64,000 nt of DNA from Sinorhizobium sp. 6-70. GTDB taxonomy: Bacteria; Pseudomonadota; Alphaproteobacteria; Rhizobiales; Rhizobiaceae. Numbering within the stretch: position 1 is the first letter of the stretch; each line of letters begins with the position of its first letter. Of this stretch, positions 25,724 through 34,520 are shown in pieces. Made by a program: the position numbers and the translations under genes. The stretch lies in contig NZ_JASKLS010000009.1 of assembly GCF_030124375.1 (NCBI RefSeq), positions 160,652 through 224,651 on the forward strand. Direction: 5' to 3'. The notes under the pieces are model-generated. The model did not search any database. It was given only the letters and a program-made list of their open reading frames with translations, and had not been told where the DNA came from.

Positions 25724-26228
25724 CAAAGCGGATGACGAACGCGCTCATGCGCCAAATAGGATGACTGGTTTGCGTGAATAGGAACCCAGCCATGCCGTAG
25801 ATATGCCCCTGCGCCGGCGGATGGTCGCCGTTGGTGCCGCTGACTTTTCTCCTCGCCAGCATCGTCGCGCTCAGCCGCTTCATGAGCGGCCAATTTGTCG
25901 TCCATTTCGCAGACGAGCCAGGGGAAGTCGCTCCTCGTTGTTGACCGCCCTTAATCGGTATCGTCGACGGCCAGAAGCTCTCGACCGAACAGGTCGAGCT
26001 ACCGGCATGGGATGACGAAAGTCCGACCGTTCACTCCTGAAAATCGGCGCGACGCGAGGTTAGATCGCTCGCATTGGCCGAACACCGCGCGCCCGCGACC
26101 GACATCGCCTATTCAAATTCCCGTTCAATATGCATTTCGCGAATGAAAGTTTCCGTACCCAGTCTCTGTGCTGTGAAAATGTCAATTTGTATTACTAATA
26201 AATGGTACTGATAGGTCGGAAGGCATAC
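25724..26228. other. Intergenic region upstream of nodD
   Basis: About 500 bp with no gene I can support. The last 100 bp before nodD are AT-rich (for example around 26175-26210) and probably hold its promoter. A partial nod box lies at the very end, annotated separately. Confidence 0.4.
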
Positions 26229-26243
26229 ATCCACGGTATGGAT
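26229..26243 (+). promoter_or_regulatory. Partial nod box (ATC-N9-GAT) before nodD
   Basis: CATCCACGGTATGGATA just upstream of the nodD start contains ATC-N9-GAT, the NodD half-site, and fits the 5' part YATCCAYNNYRYRGAT of the nod-box consensus. The 3' AAACAATC half is missing. It sits 8 bp before the ATG, where binding could repress the gene itself. Autoregulation is inferred. Confidence 0.55.
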
Positions 26244-26251
26244 AAAGAGAC

Positions 26252-27208
26252 ATGCGGTTCAAGGGACTTGATCTAAATCTCCTCGTCGCGCTCGACGCTC
26301 TGATGGCCGAGCGGAACCTCACGGCGGCGGCCCGCAGCATCAATCTCAGTCAACCGGCCATGAGCGCGGCCGTCGCCCGGTTGCGCACGTATTTCCGTGA
26401 TGAGCTGTTTACGATGGCTGGCCGCGAATTCATTCCTACGCCGCGTGCGGAAGGGCTTGCCTCCGCGGTGCGCGAGGCTCTGCTGCACGTTCAGCTCTCG
26501 ATCATTTCCTGGGAGCCGTTTAACCCGGCCCAGTCGGATCGTCGTTTCAGGATTATCATTTCCGATTACGTCACACTCGTCTTTTTCGAAAAGATCGTGG
26601 AGCGTGCGGCGCAAGAAGCTCCCGGCGTCACCTTCGAATTTCGGCCTCCCAGCGACGACAATGAGGACCTTCTCCGGCGCGGTGATGTCGATCTAGTAAT
26701 TATCCCGGAAATCTTGATGTCGAACGCTCATCCTCGCGCGAAATTGTTCGACGATGTACACGTGTGCGTCGGTTGTCGCACGAACGAGCAGCTCTCAGAG
26801 CCGCTTACATTCGAGAGATACATGTCGATGGGGCACGTTGTGGTCAAGTTCGGGAACAGCCGGAGGCCAGGCATCGAGGAATGGTATTTGCTCGAGCACG
26901 GTCTCAAGAGACGTATCGATGTCGTCCTGCAGGGTTTCAGCATGATTCCGCCCATGCTGGTGGGGACCGAGCGTATAGGAACCATGCCCTTACGGCTGGC
27001 GCAGCATTTCGCAAAGACAATCCCCCTTGAGATCGTCGAACTTCCGCTGCCACTCCCCCCATTCACCGAGGCCGTTCAGTGGCCTGCCCTTCACGACAGT
27101 GATCCGGCAAGCCTGTGGATGCGCGAGATGATAGTGCAGGAGGCATCCCGTATGCTTTCGCCGCTCGCCCAGGCCGAACCCCTCATCAACCCGGACCAAC
27201 ACGAGTAA
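26252..27208 (+). CDS. nodD: NodD, LysR-type activator of nodulation genes
   Basis: A 318-residue protein recognisable as NodD from its first residue: MRFKGLDLNLLVALDALMAE, the HTH NLTAAARSINLSQPAMSAAV, and later blocks (SDYVTLVFFEKIV, LMSNAHPRAKLFDD, VCVGCRTNEQLS, TMPLRLAQHFAKTIPLEIV, FTEAVQWPALHDSDPASLWM). NodD binds nod boxes and activates them when bound to plant flavonoids. It is a single gene with no nodABC next to it here. It is probably one of several nodD copies. Four nod boxes elsewhere in the window are candidate targets. The ATG is preceded by GATAAAGAGA. Confidence 0.92.
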   Translation: MRFKGLDLNLLVALDALMAERNLTAAARSINLSQPAMSAAVARLRTYFRDELFTMAGREFIPTPRAEGLASAVREALLHVQLSIISWEPFNPAQSDRRFRIIISDYVTLVFFEKIVERAAQEAPGVTFEFRPPSDDNEDLLRRGDVDLVIIPEILMSNAHPRAKLFDDVHVCVGCRTNEQLSEPLTFERYMSMGHVVVKFGNSRRPGIEEWYLLEHGLKRRIDVVLQGFSMIPPMLVGTERIGTMPLRLAQHFAKTIPLEIVELPLPLPPFTEAVQWPALHDSDPASLWMREMIVQEASRMLSPLAQAEPLINPDQHE

Positions 27209-27499
27209 TGTCCGGCTCACCTCTGATCTCAATCTTCATCGGAGCGAGGCCTGTAAAGTGAGTCGCATGGCACCCCTGCTGGAGAAGCGCGTCAATGCCG
27301 CCGTACGCTTGTCAGTTCCCCACGCAGCCTTGGCGGCGCCTCAATCATGAAGGGACGTCTGTCCGGATCGCCCCGCGAAGCTCGAACGCTGGGGCGAGCT
27401 CGCGGGCGTGATCCGTCATTGTCTGAACACATAATCCGCGAGAGGGGGCGCGGTATGCGGAGCCGCTCGGTACCTTGTAGGGGTGCGAGTTGGAACCCC
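27209..27499. other. Gap after nodD
   Basis: About 290 bp without a supportable gene; it grades into the IS30-type relic. Short frames lack family features. Confidence 0.3.
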
Positions 27500-27765
27500 A
27501 TCGCCCGTCATAGCTCGATGATTTTCCGCGAGCTGAAGCGCAATGCTTTTGAGGATTCGCAGATGCCGGATCTGAGCGGCTACTATTGCGTGACCGCCAA
27601 CGAGATGGTGCGTGAGCGCAGAGCCAAGCCGCGCAAGCTCGCCCGGTTCTCCCATGTGCGCCAATTGGCTGGTCACCACAGCAGATCGCCGGCCGGATGC
27701 CGCTCGAGCGTCATCCGATTTTCGTCAGCTACGAGACGTCTATCAGTTTGCCTAGCTTCGGTGAC
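27500..27765 (+). pseudogene. IS30-family transposase remnant
   Basis: The frame around 27517-27670 reads STIFRELKRN-like text (SSMIFRELKRNAFEDSQMPDL), then YCVTANEMVRERRAKPRKLAR. This is the N-terminal DNA-binding part of IS30 transposases. Past 27675 the frame shifts (SPQQIAGRMPLERHP-like text split over two frames) and ends near an ETSISLPS segment where ETIYRFAYS is expected. The DDE catalytic domain is absent. No inverted repeats were identified. It is a dead IS copy downstream of nodD. Confidence 0.65.
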
Positions 27766-28298
27766 CCGCGCGCCGGTCCGTACCGAGAACCTCTTGCGTG
27801 TGTATTGAACGACTTCTACTCAGGTCCGAAAGCGTCTGCGGATTATGGGTTAGGAGCTCAAAGCAGAGGCTGGGAAGTCGGGTGATGGAGACATGTCCTT
27901 GCTCGATCGCTCACAGTTCAGACCTCTCCGCTTCGTCAATAGCTACAGGCTGATAAAGGCGAGTCTACCACCCACGGAAGCTGAGCAATTGGAACCTGGC
28001 GGCCATTAGGCGCTACTCCTTTTGCTTGCGATCGGCACATGCGCCGGAGGATCAGGCGTTCACTACATGTCGCAGTTGATCAATCGGAAAATTTGGCCAC
28101 AAAGGATAACGACATCAATGATCCCGAGACACAGCGGCTAGCAGAGGCGCTGCGTCTCGACGCTTCTATCGATTCAACTTTCGAACGGCAGGAAGAGCCT
28201 GGAGCACATCGCGAATGGAATCCAGCGTTAACTGATCCGTGTCTTGGGGTCGCAAGTGTGAGGAGGAGCCTTCCACGAGGACGCGCAGCGAGCCGAGG
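27766..28298. other. Intergenic region
   Basis: About 530 bp with no recognisable gene. A 158-codon plus-strand frame (28039-28515) overlaps the small membrane gene in antisense and looks like non-coding sequence. Likely decayed sequence beyond the IS30 relic. Confidence 0.3.
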
Positions 28299-28595
28299 CT
28301 ACGTGAATACCGAGACGAGAACGGATAACCAGATCAAGACGACTCCCAACGCCAACGCTCGCCTGGCGGCTATGACCTTCTCCTCGCCGTCATTGGCAAC
28401 GGGGGTCGTCACAATCCAGGGTACCGAGCCAAGCGCTGCAAATCCGACGAGCGCCAAAAACACAATGACAAGATCGGCGCTGCGCCAGGCGTCGGGCTCA
28501 TACAATCCCCAATAGCCAAGAAACGCCATTCCCACGGCGAACATGGTGGCGGAGGCAGAGCAAAGTCCCGCAACAGCACCTGATGGTGCACGCAT
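28299..28595 (-). CDS. Small membrane protein
   Basis: A 98-residue protein from the ATG at 28595 (MRAPSGAVAGLCSASATMFA), chosen because AAAGGAGGCT lies directly before it, the best ribosome site in this area. It has three hydrophobic stretches (about residues 12-30, 40-60 and 75-95), so probably three membrane helices with short loops. I recognise no family. A longer frame to 28682 has a Cys/Arg/Thr-rich, unlikely N-terminus. Confidence 0.6.
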   Translation of the reverse strand: MRAPSGAVAGLCSASATMFAVGMAFLGYWGLYEPDAWRSADLVIVFLALVGFAALGSVPWIVTTPVANDGEEKVIAARRALALGVVLIWLSVLVSVFT

Positions 28596-28899
28596 GTAGC
28601 CTCCTTTCCGTGCCGTCAATTTAGTGGCGATATCCATGATGGTGCAAACCGCCTTTGTACAGGTGGCAGTGCGCCGTCTCATCCTGATCGGGTTTTTCCG
28701 CGCGCTTGGTGCACGAGGATTCGCGTACCCCCGCGGATAAGTTCATTGATTCGGAATCGAAGTGCAACACTCTTGTTGATCGGGACAATCTTCCCGGCCG
28801 ACGACAAGGATAGCCGCGTTCAACAAAGCCGAGGCGTCAACTGTGTAGCTTTGCACTCAGGAGATTTGGGCCTCCGCAAACAGCGCGACGCCCGTTCCG
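28596..28899. other. Intergenic region
   Basis: About 300 bp with nothing I can assign. It may contain the promoter of the small membrane gene. Confidence 0.3.
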
Positions 28900-29142
28900 C
28901 TAGTTCAGTAGGAACGTGGAGATGGGCACTCGAAGTGCAGCAGCAATGCGCCTGAGCCTGCCCGGGTCGACATCAGCACCTATTTCTATTCTTGCGATTT
29001 CGGCGCCAGTCAGGCCACAAGTTAATGCAAGGTCGTCAACGCTGTATCCCACCGCTTCGCGAGATCGCCGAACAGCGGACCCTATATCGCCGTGGCCTCG
29101 ATCTGCGACAGGCGCCCTTGTATTGCTCATTAAAGTTGTCAT
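28900..29142 (-). CDS. Small XRE-type helix-turn-helix regulator
   Basis: An 80-residue protein from the ATG at 29142 (MTTLMSNTRAPVADRGHGDI). The whole second half is a Cro/C1-type HTH: IGSAVRRSREAVGYSVDDLA, CGLTGAEIARIEIGADVDPGRLRRIAAALRVP. It is a single-domain DNA-binding protein. There is no adjacent toxin gene to make it an antitoxin. AAGGAT precedes the start. Upstream in-frame ATG codons add an unlikely low-complexity tail. Confidence 0.75.
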   Translation of the reverse strand: MTTLMSNTRAPVADRGHGDIGSAVRRSREAVGYSVDDLALTCGLTGAEIARIEIGADVDPGRLRRIAAALRVPISTFLLN

Positions 29143-29369
29143 GGTCGATCCTTGATGATGCACCCTAAGCGAGCCGCCGCCACAGAAGGTCCGGGGCAGA
29201 GAGACTGACATCGTTGCAGTGCAATATAGTTTAAATAAGTATGATGAATGTAAGGCAGGCGCGGGTGTCCGGAGCGTAGCAAGTGGGGCGCAATGGCTGA
29301 TCGTTTCCATCTCGTGCAGAAGGTGCGGGTCGGAGGGCGCGTGGCCCGGCCCAGCGGGGGCCTCATCGT

Positions 29370-30200
29370 TCAGCTGTAGACCTTTTGAAAGGCGGAGCCC
29401 GTTGGCGCGCTGGCGCTTTCCATGACATGGCGGCGCATGTAAGCTTGGGGACTACTGCCCATTTCGGTGCGGAACGCGTACACGAAAGCCGATGTCGAGC
29501 CGTAACCAAGCTCCATGGCGACTTGTGTCACGCCCAGACCACCGCCCAGAAGCTCGATTGCACGGAAGAGCCGAAGGCGCCGTCTCCATGAGCGCAGGCT
29601 CATGCCCAGCTCCGTGTTGAACCGGCGCGCCAATGTTCGGGGCGAAATGTTCAGTGCCAGCCCCCATTCCTCCGGGCTTCGGTCATCCGTCGGGTCCAGA
29701 TAGAGCGCCTCGCATAGCGCGGTCAACGGCTTGTTACGCGGCCATGGCAAAGCCGATGGCAGCGGCTGGACCCGCACGAGCTGGTCGAGAATAAGTGTCG
29801 TGACACGGCTCGAATAGCCGTCGCGGTCCTCCTGATCCTCGAGCTCGGTTGCCTCGACGATAAGAGCTTGCAGCAATGGCGACATCATAAAGATCGTCGG
29901 GACTCTCGGCAGGTTTGCGCCGGCTGCATCCGCGATCCAGAGGCTTCGAAAAACCGCGCCGAGAAGCGAACCGACCCGGTGCACCACGCCGGTCGGCAGC
30001 CACACCGCCTGATCCGGCGTGATCACGAAGGACTCTGCTTCCGTGTACACCGTCAGCACGCCGGAGATGGCATAGACCAACTGGTGCCAGGTATGTGAAT
30101 GCTCCGGAAAGTAATGTCGGGCGGGAATGGATTGCGCCCGTACCGTGATCGGTTGAGGAGGACGAACCCCGGGCGGCGCGGCGATCGGATGCCAGATCAT
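29370..30200 (-). CDS. AraC-family regulator with cupin sensor
   Basis: About 276 residues from the ATG at 30200, which has GGAGG before it. The N-terminal cupin shows as FPEHSHTWHQLVYAISGVLTV and VWLPTGVVHRV. The C-terminal AraC HTH shows as WGLALNISPRTLARRFNTEL, RLRLFRAIELLGGGLGVTQVAMELGYGSTSAFVYAFRTEMGSSPQAYMRR. It is divergent from the MFS transporter at 30366, a very common regulator/exporter pair. It likely controls that transporter in response to the transported compound. Confidence 0.88.
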   Translation of the reverse strand: MIWHPIAAPPGVRPPQPITVRAQSIPARHYFPEHSHTWHQLVYAISGVLTVYTEAESFVITPDQAVWLPTGVVHRVGSLLGAVFRSLWIADAAGANLPRVPTIFMMSPLLQALIVEATELEDQEDRDGYSSRVTTLILDQLVRVQPLPSALPWPRNKPLTALCEALYLDPTDDRSPEEWGLALNISPRTLARRFNTELGMSLRSWRRRLRLFRAIELLGGGLGVTQVAMELGYGSTSAFVYAFRTEMGSSPQAYMRRHVMESASAPTGSAFQKVYS

Positions 30201-30365
30201 GTTTACCTCCGTTTTGGCAGCTATTCTACATAGATTGTCGGTCCATTGAAATACAGCCAAATCGAAATTCGCTAATCTCCAACCCAATCGAACGCCAAGC
30301 GCCTTTTCCGCCCGACGCGACCAGACCTCGCGCCGGACCCATGTCCTCATGCCTTGTGAAGCCGG

Positions 30366-31586
30366 ATGTCAGAAGTTACTGCAGAGAAAGTGCTCGAAAC
30401 GCCCTCCTACTACGACGCCGCGCGCGGCAACCTCACGAGGTTGACGATTGCGCAGGCGCTGGGCGGCGCGAACTCCGCCGTGGTCTATTCCACCGGAGCG
30501 ATCGTCGGAAACACGCTCGCACCCACTCCAGCCCTCGCCACGATGCCGATTTCGATGTTCGTGGTGGGGATGGCGCTCTCGACGCTCCCTGCGGGAGTCA
30601 TCGCGCAACGCTACGGTCGTCGTGCAGCCTTTCTGGTTGGAACAAGCTGTGGTGTGCTCGTTGGTCTCCTGGCCGCAATCGCGGTGGTGATCGGATCGTT
30701 CTGGCTCTATTGTGCCGCGACACTCTTCGGTGGCGCCTACGCCGCCGTGGTGCTGTCCTTCCGTTTCGCGGCTGCCGACTGCGTGCCGGCGGATCGACGC
30801 CCGCGCGCCCTGTCTCTCGTCATGGCCGGAGGTGTTCTGGCTGGCGTGATCGGGCCGCAGCTTGTCAATCACACCATGTATCTCTGGATGCCCTACATGT
30901 TCGCGGCGAGCTACCTTGCCCAGGCGGCAGTGGCGGCACTCTCGGCACTGCTGCTCGTCGGCGTTCGCCTTCCGACGCCGACCAAGGTGGAGGCCGCGGG
31001 CGGCCGCCCCCTTGGAGCCATCGCCCGGCAGCCACGCTTCATCACGGCGGTGATCTGCGGGGTCGTCTCATACCTGCTCATGAACTTCCTCATGACCGCG
31101 GCGCCCTTGGCAATGCAGCTCTGCGGTCTGAGCCAGGAGTCCTCCAACCTCGCCATACAGTGGCATGTGGTTGCCATGTATGCCCCGAGTTTCTTCACTG
31201 GGCGCCTGATCACCCGTTTCGGTGCACCCCGCGTGGTCATGACGGGTCTGATGTTGACGGGTATCTCCGCGGCCGTCGGGCTGACGGGGGTGGATGTGGC
31301 GCATTTCTGGATCACCCTCATCGTGCTCGGTGTCGGTTGGAATTTCGGTTTCCTCGGTGCGTCAGCCCTGGTGCTCGAATGCCATCGTCCGGAGGAGAAG
31401 GCGCGCGTCCAGTCGCTCAACGACTTCGCCGTGTTCGGAACGATGACCCTCGGCTCGTTCCTCTCCGGGGGGCTGCTGACGGCCTACGGCTGGAACACCA
31501 TCCTCGCGCTGTCCTTCATTCCCCTCGTGCTGGCCCTTCTCGCGCTCGGCGCGACCTATGTCCGCGGTGCGGCGGCGTCGCGATGA
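30366..31586 (+). CDS. MFS transporter
   Basis: A 406-residue protein with about 12 membrane helices. The MFS loop 2-3 motif appears as GVIAQRYGRRAAFLVG (about residues 77-92). The repeat is seen again in the second half (TGRLITRFGAPRVVMTGL). It is transcribed divergently from an AraC regulator. The substrate is unknown. The weak ribosome site leaves the start somewhat open, but the N-terminus is reasonable for the family. Confidence 0.85.
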   Translation: MSEVTAEKVLETPSYYDAARGNLTRLTIAQALGGANSAVVYSTGAIVGNTLAPTPALATMPISMFVVGMALSTLPAGVIAQRYGRRAAFLVGTSCGVLVGLLAAIAVVIGSFWLYCAATLFGGAYAAVVLSFRFAAADCVPADRRPRALSLVMAGGVLAGVIGPQLVNHTMYLWMPYMFAASYLAQAAVAALSALLLVGVRLPTPTKVEAAGGRPLGAIARQPRFITAVICGVVSYLLMNFLMTAAPLAMQLCGLSQESSNLAIQWHVVAMYAPSFFTGRLITRFGAPRVVMTGLMLTGISAAVGLTGVDVAHFWITLIVLGVGWNFGFLGASALVLECHRPEEKARVQSLNDFAVFGTMTLGSFLSGGLLTAYGWNTILALSFIPLVLALLALGATYVRGAAASR

Positions 31587-31640
31587 CTGCGATCCCCGCA
31601 ACCTCAACAATCGGATGAAACGCTAGCAGGAGTGGTCGCA

Positions 31641-32027
31641 ATGGAGATAACCAAAGTCGAGACGCTGGAAATCGACCTCTCCGGAGAAGACGGCATCGCG
31701 CTCTGGCGTCCCATCTTCGAGCGGATCCACACCGATGCGGGCATCACCGGGCTAGGCGAGGCATCACTGGCCTTCGGCACGCGATCGCAAGCCGTAGGCT
31801 CCATGATCCGAAAGCTCGCCGAGCGTTTCGTGCTGGGCAATGACCCAAACACACCGAGACCTTGTGGGAGCAGATGCTGCGCCATTCCTTCTGGGCGCAA
31901 GGCGGCGGGTGGGCTGACCTCGACCGCTCTTCAGATTGCGGACCTGTTCGCTGACTACGGCGTCCACTTCATTGAGGAGCCGACCCACTACAACAGTCCC
32001 GACGCCCATCTGAAGGTGGCGTCGTAG
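31641..32027 (+). pseudogene. Mandelate racemase/enolase-superfamily remnant
   Basis: From the ATG at 31641 (CAGGAG upstream) the frame reads MEITKVETLEIDLSGEDGIA, a typical enolase-superfamily N-terminus, through IRKLAERFVLGNDPN. Near 31855 the frame shifts (WEQMLRHSFWAQGGG in another frame). It then rejoins at FADYGVHFIEEPTHYNSPD after a large internal deletion and stops. The metal-binding and catalytic lysine regions are lost. It lies directly before aapJ, so it may once have processed the imported compound. Confidence 0.75.
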
Positions 32028-32118
32028 GCAATGCGGCACAGAAAACAGGAGGAGTGAACAGAACACAAAAACAGCACTCAAATTTCAGTTTCGGTAACAA
32101 AACCAATGGGGAACGAAA

Positions 32119-33135
32119 ATGAAGAAATCTCTATTCCTGGTAACGGTCAGCGCAGTCGCCCTTCTGTCCGGCTCCGCTGTGGCGGGCACGCTCGACGAGG
32201 TAAAAGCGCGCGGCAAACTCAACTGCGGCGTCAGCTCGGGTACGGCGGGCTTTTCAGCTCCCGATGCGAAGGGTGTCTGGCAGGGCTTCGACGTTGCATT
32301 CTGCCGGGCCGTCGCCGCTGCCGTGCTCGGCGATCCGATGGAGGTCGAGTTTGTTCCGACCACCGGCCAGACCCGCTTCACCGCCCTTGCTTCCGGCGAG
32401 ATCGATGTGCTGTCGCGCGCGACGACCTGGACCTTTTCGCGTGACACCGACCTGAAGCTCACCTTCGCAGGTACCAACTTCTATGACGGCCAGGCCTTCA
32501 TGGTGAAGAAGGAACTCGGCGTGTCCTCCGCCAAGGACCTCAACGGCGCCACCGTCTGCATCCAGTCGGGCACCACGACCGAGCTCAACCTCGCGGAATA
32601 TTTCCGCATCAACAAGATGAGCTACGAGCCCGTTCCGGTCGACTCGAGTGCCGAAGGAGAGCGTCAGTATCAGGCGGGCGCTTGCGACGTTTATACCAGC
32701 GACGGCTCCAATCTCGCCTCCGTCCGCGCTAGCTTCAAGAATCCGCCGGACCACGTCATCCTTCCCGAGATAATTTCGAAAGAGCCGCTTGGCCCGATCG
32801 TGCGCCAGGGGGACGAACAGTGGGCGGACATCGTGCACTGGACGCAGAATGCGCTTTTCGCCGCCGAGGAACTGGGCGTGACCAAGGCCAATGTGGACCA
32901 GCTTGCAGATGGCTCGGACAATCCGGAAATCAGCCGCCTTCTCGGAAGGGAAGGCGATCTCGGCAAGATGCTGGGGCTTGATGCCGACTGGGCCAGGCGC
33001 GCCATCGCGGCCGGTGGAAACTACGGTGAGATCTTCGCCGGCAACCTCGGCGACCAAACGCCGATCCGCCTGGAGCGCGGGCTTAACGCGCTCTGGACCA
33101 AGGGCGGCCTGATGTACGCGCAACCGTTCCGGTGA
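32119..33135 (+). CDS. aapJ: General L-amino acid ABC transporter, periplasmic binding protein (AapJ)
   Basis: A 338-residue secreted protein with a signal peptide (MKKSLFLVTVSAVALLSGSAVAG). It has the AapJ-type binding-protein sequence: KARGKLNCGVSSGTAGFSAP, GFDVAFCRAVAAAVLGDP, VEFVPTTGQTRFTALASGEI, then SGTTTELNLAEYF. It binds amino acids in the periplasm for the AapQM permease. It is first in a four-gene operon to 36612. The relic before it and the PLP lyase after it suggest a specialised amino-acid substrate rather than the chromosomal general system. Confidence 0.9.
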   Translation: MKKSLFLVTVSAVALLSGSAVAGTLDEVKARGKLNCGVSSGTAGFSAPDAKGVWQGFDVAFCRAVAAAVLGDPMEVEFVPTTGQTRFTALASGEIDVLSRATTWTFSRDTDLKLTFAGTNFYDGQAFMVKKELGVSSAKDLNGATVCIQSGTTTELNLAEYFRINKMSYEPVPVDSSAEGERQYQAGACDVYTSDGSNLASVRASFKNPPDHVILPEIISKEPLGPIVRQGDEQWADIVHWTQNALFAAEELGVTKANVDQLADGSDNPEISRLLGREGDLGKMLGLDADWARRAIAAGGNYGEIFAGNLGDQTPIRLERGLNALWTKGGLMYAQPFR

Positions 33136-33256
33136 GAACTCCTTGAGGCGCGCGGTTGAAGGACCGCGCGCCATTCCTGACGAAACGCATGACCGCGCTG
33201 CATCCCGCCGTCACCGGCATGGGGAACGCTGCAACGTACTTGCTGGGATTTCGCCA

Positions 33257-34519
33257 ATGGCAAACGCACTCACATTTCCGACGCGGGAGCCGCACCAGGC
33301 TTTTCGTTTGAGCATGCTTCTCAACGATAGCCGGTATCGCTCCTACACGATCCAGATCTTCGTTCTGATGTGCCTCATGCTGGGGATTGCTTGGCTGGTG
33401 GACAACACGGTCCGCAATCTCGCGCTTCTGGGCAAGGATTTCTCCTTCTCCTTCCTGTGGAGCACCGCCGGCTACGACATCAACCAGCGGCTCATCGAAT
33501 ACGACACGCAAATGACCCACGGCCGTGCCGCCCTCGTGGGGCTTTTGAATACCGTCGTCCTCGCGGTTCTGTCCTGCGTCCTGGCAACGATCATCGGCGT
33601 GATGGCAGGTGTGTTGCGGCTTTCGGGCAACCCGATCGTGGCGCGGCTGACGACCGTCTATGTCGAAGTCTTCCGCAATATTCCGCTCTTGCTCTGGATC
33701 CTTGTCTTCGGTGCGATCATGAGTGAAGCCGTGCCGGCGCCGAACGCATTCAAGGGTGCGAGTGCCACGGCGAGCATGATCTTCGGCGCGGTGGCCATCA
33801 CCAATCGCGGCGTGTTCATTCCGGAGCCGCTGTTTGCCCGTGACCTCGGTACGCTCAATCTCGGGATATTTCAGCCGAGCTTGAACGCTGTTGCAGTCCT
33901 GGTGGTCGTCATCACGTGCATCCTCGTCAATCGGGCGCTGATGCGTCATGCCAGCCGGGTGCAGAGCCAGACCGGCGTCAGGCCGGTAACCTGGTGGACG
34001 AGCGCCATGATCCTCGCCGCCCCGCCACTTCTCTTGCTCTGGGCATTCGGCTTTCATCTCGGCTATCCCGAACTCCGTGGCTTCAATTTCCAGGGCGGAT
34101 TGCAGCTTCGAAATTCGCTGATCGCAATGTGGCTCGGGCTCAGCATCTACACCGGAGCCTTCATTGCCGAGAATGTGCGTGCAGGCATCCTTGCCATTTC
34201 CAAAGGCCAGACCGAGGCCGCCTATGCGCTCGGCCTTCGGCCCGGCAAGACGATGCGTCTGGTGATCCTGCCGCAGGCGCTCCGGGTCCTCGTGCCGCCT
34301 TTGATCTCGCAATACCTCAACATCACCAAGAACACGTCGCTCGGCTTGGCGGTCGGTTACATGGACCTGCGATCGACGCTCGGCGGGATCACTATCAACC
34401 AGACCGGCCGCGAACTCGAAGGCATGCTGCTGCTCATGCTGGTCTACCTGTCGCTGAGCCTCATCATCTCCGGGTCGATGAACGTCTACAATGCCCGCGT
34501 CGGGCTGAAGGAGCGTTGA
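33257..34519 (+). CDS. aapQ: Amino acid ABC transporter permease (AapQ)
   Basis: About 420 residues from the ATG at 33257 (MANALTFPTREPHQAFRLSM). It is a HisM/AapQ-type permease with about eight helices. The ABC permease EAA loop is EAAYALGLRPGKTMRLVILPQALRVLVPP. The IYTGAFIAENVRAGILAI segment precedes it. It pairs with AapM. A 5'-extended frame to 33143 is unlikely. The aapM start follows its stop by one base. Confidence 0.9.
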   Translation: MANALTFPTREPHQAFRLSMLLNDSRYRSYTIQIFVLMCLMLGIAWLVDNTVRNLALLGKDFSFSFLWSTAGYDINQRLIEYDTQMTHGRAALVGLLNTVVLAVLSCVLATIIGVMAGVLRLSGNPIVARLTTVYVEVFRNIPLLLWILVFGAIMSEAVPAPNAFKGASATASMIFGAVAITNRGVFIPEPLFARDLGTLNLGIFQPSLNAVAVLVVVITCILVNRALMRHASRVQSQTGVRPVTWWTSAMILAAPPLLLLWAFGFHLGYPELRGFNFQGGLQLRNSLIAMWLGLSIYTGAFIAENVRAGILAISKGQTEAAYALGLRPGKTMRLVILPQALRVLVPPLISQYLNITKNTSLGLAVGYMDLRSTLGGITINQTGRELEGMLLLMLVYLSLSLIISGSMNVYNARVGLKER

Positions 34520-34520
34520 T

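Noticed and set aside
28039..28515. 158-codon plus-strand frame
   Set aside because: Half of it is antisense to the small membrane gene, which has a much better ribosome site.
30341..31618. 425-codon plus-strand frame overlapping the MFS gene
   Set aside because: Off-frame shadow, Arg/Gly/His-rich; the MFS frame has clear membrane helices and motifs.
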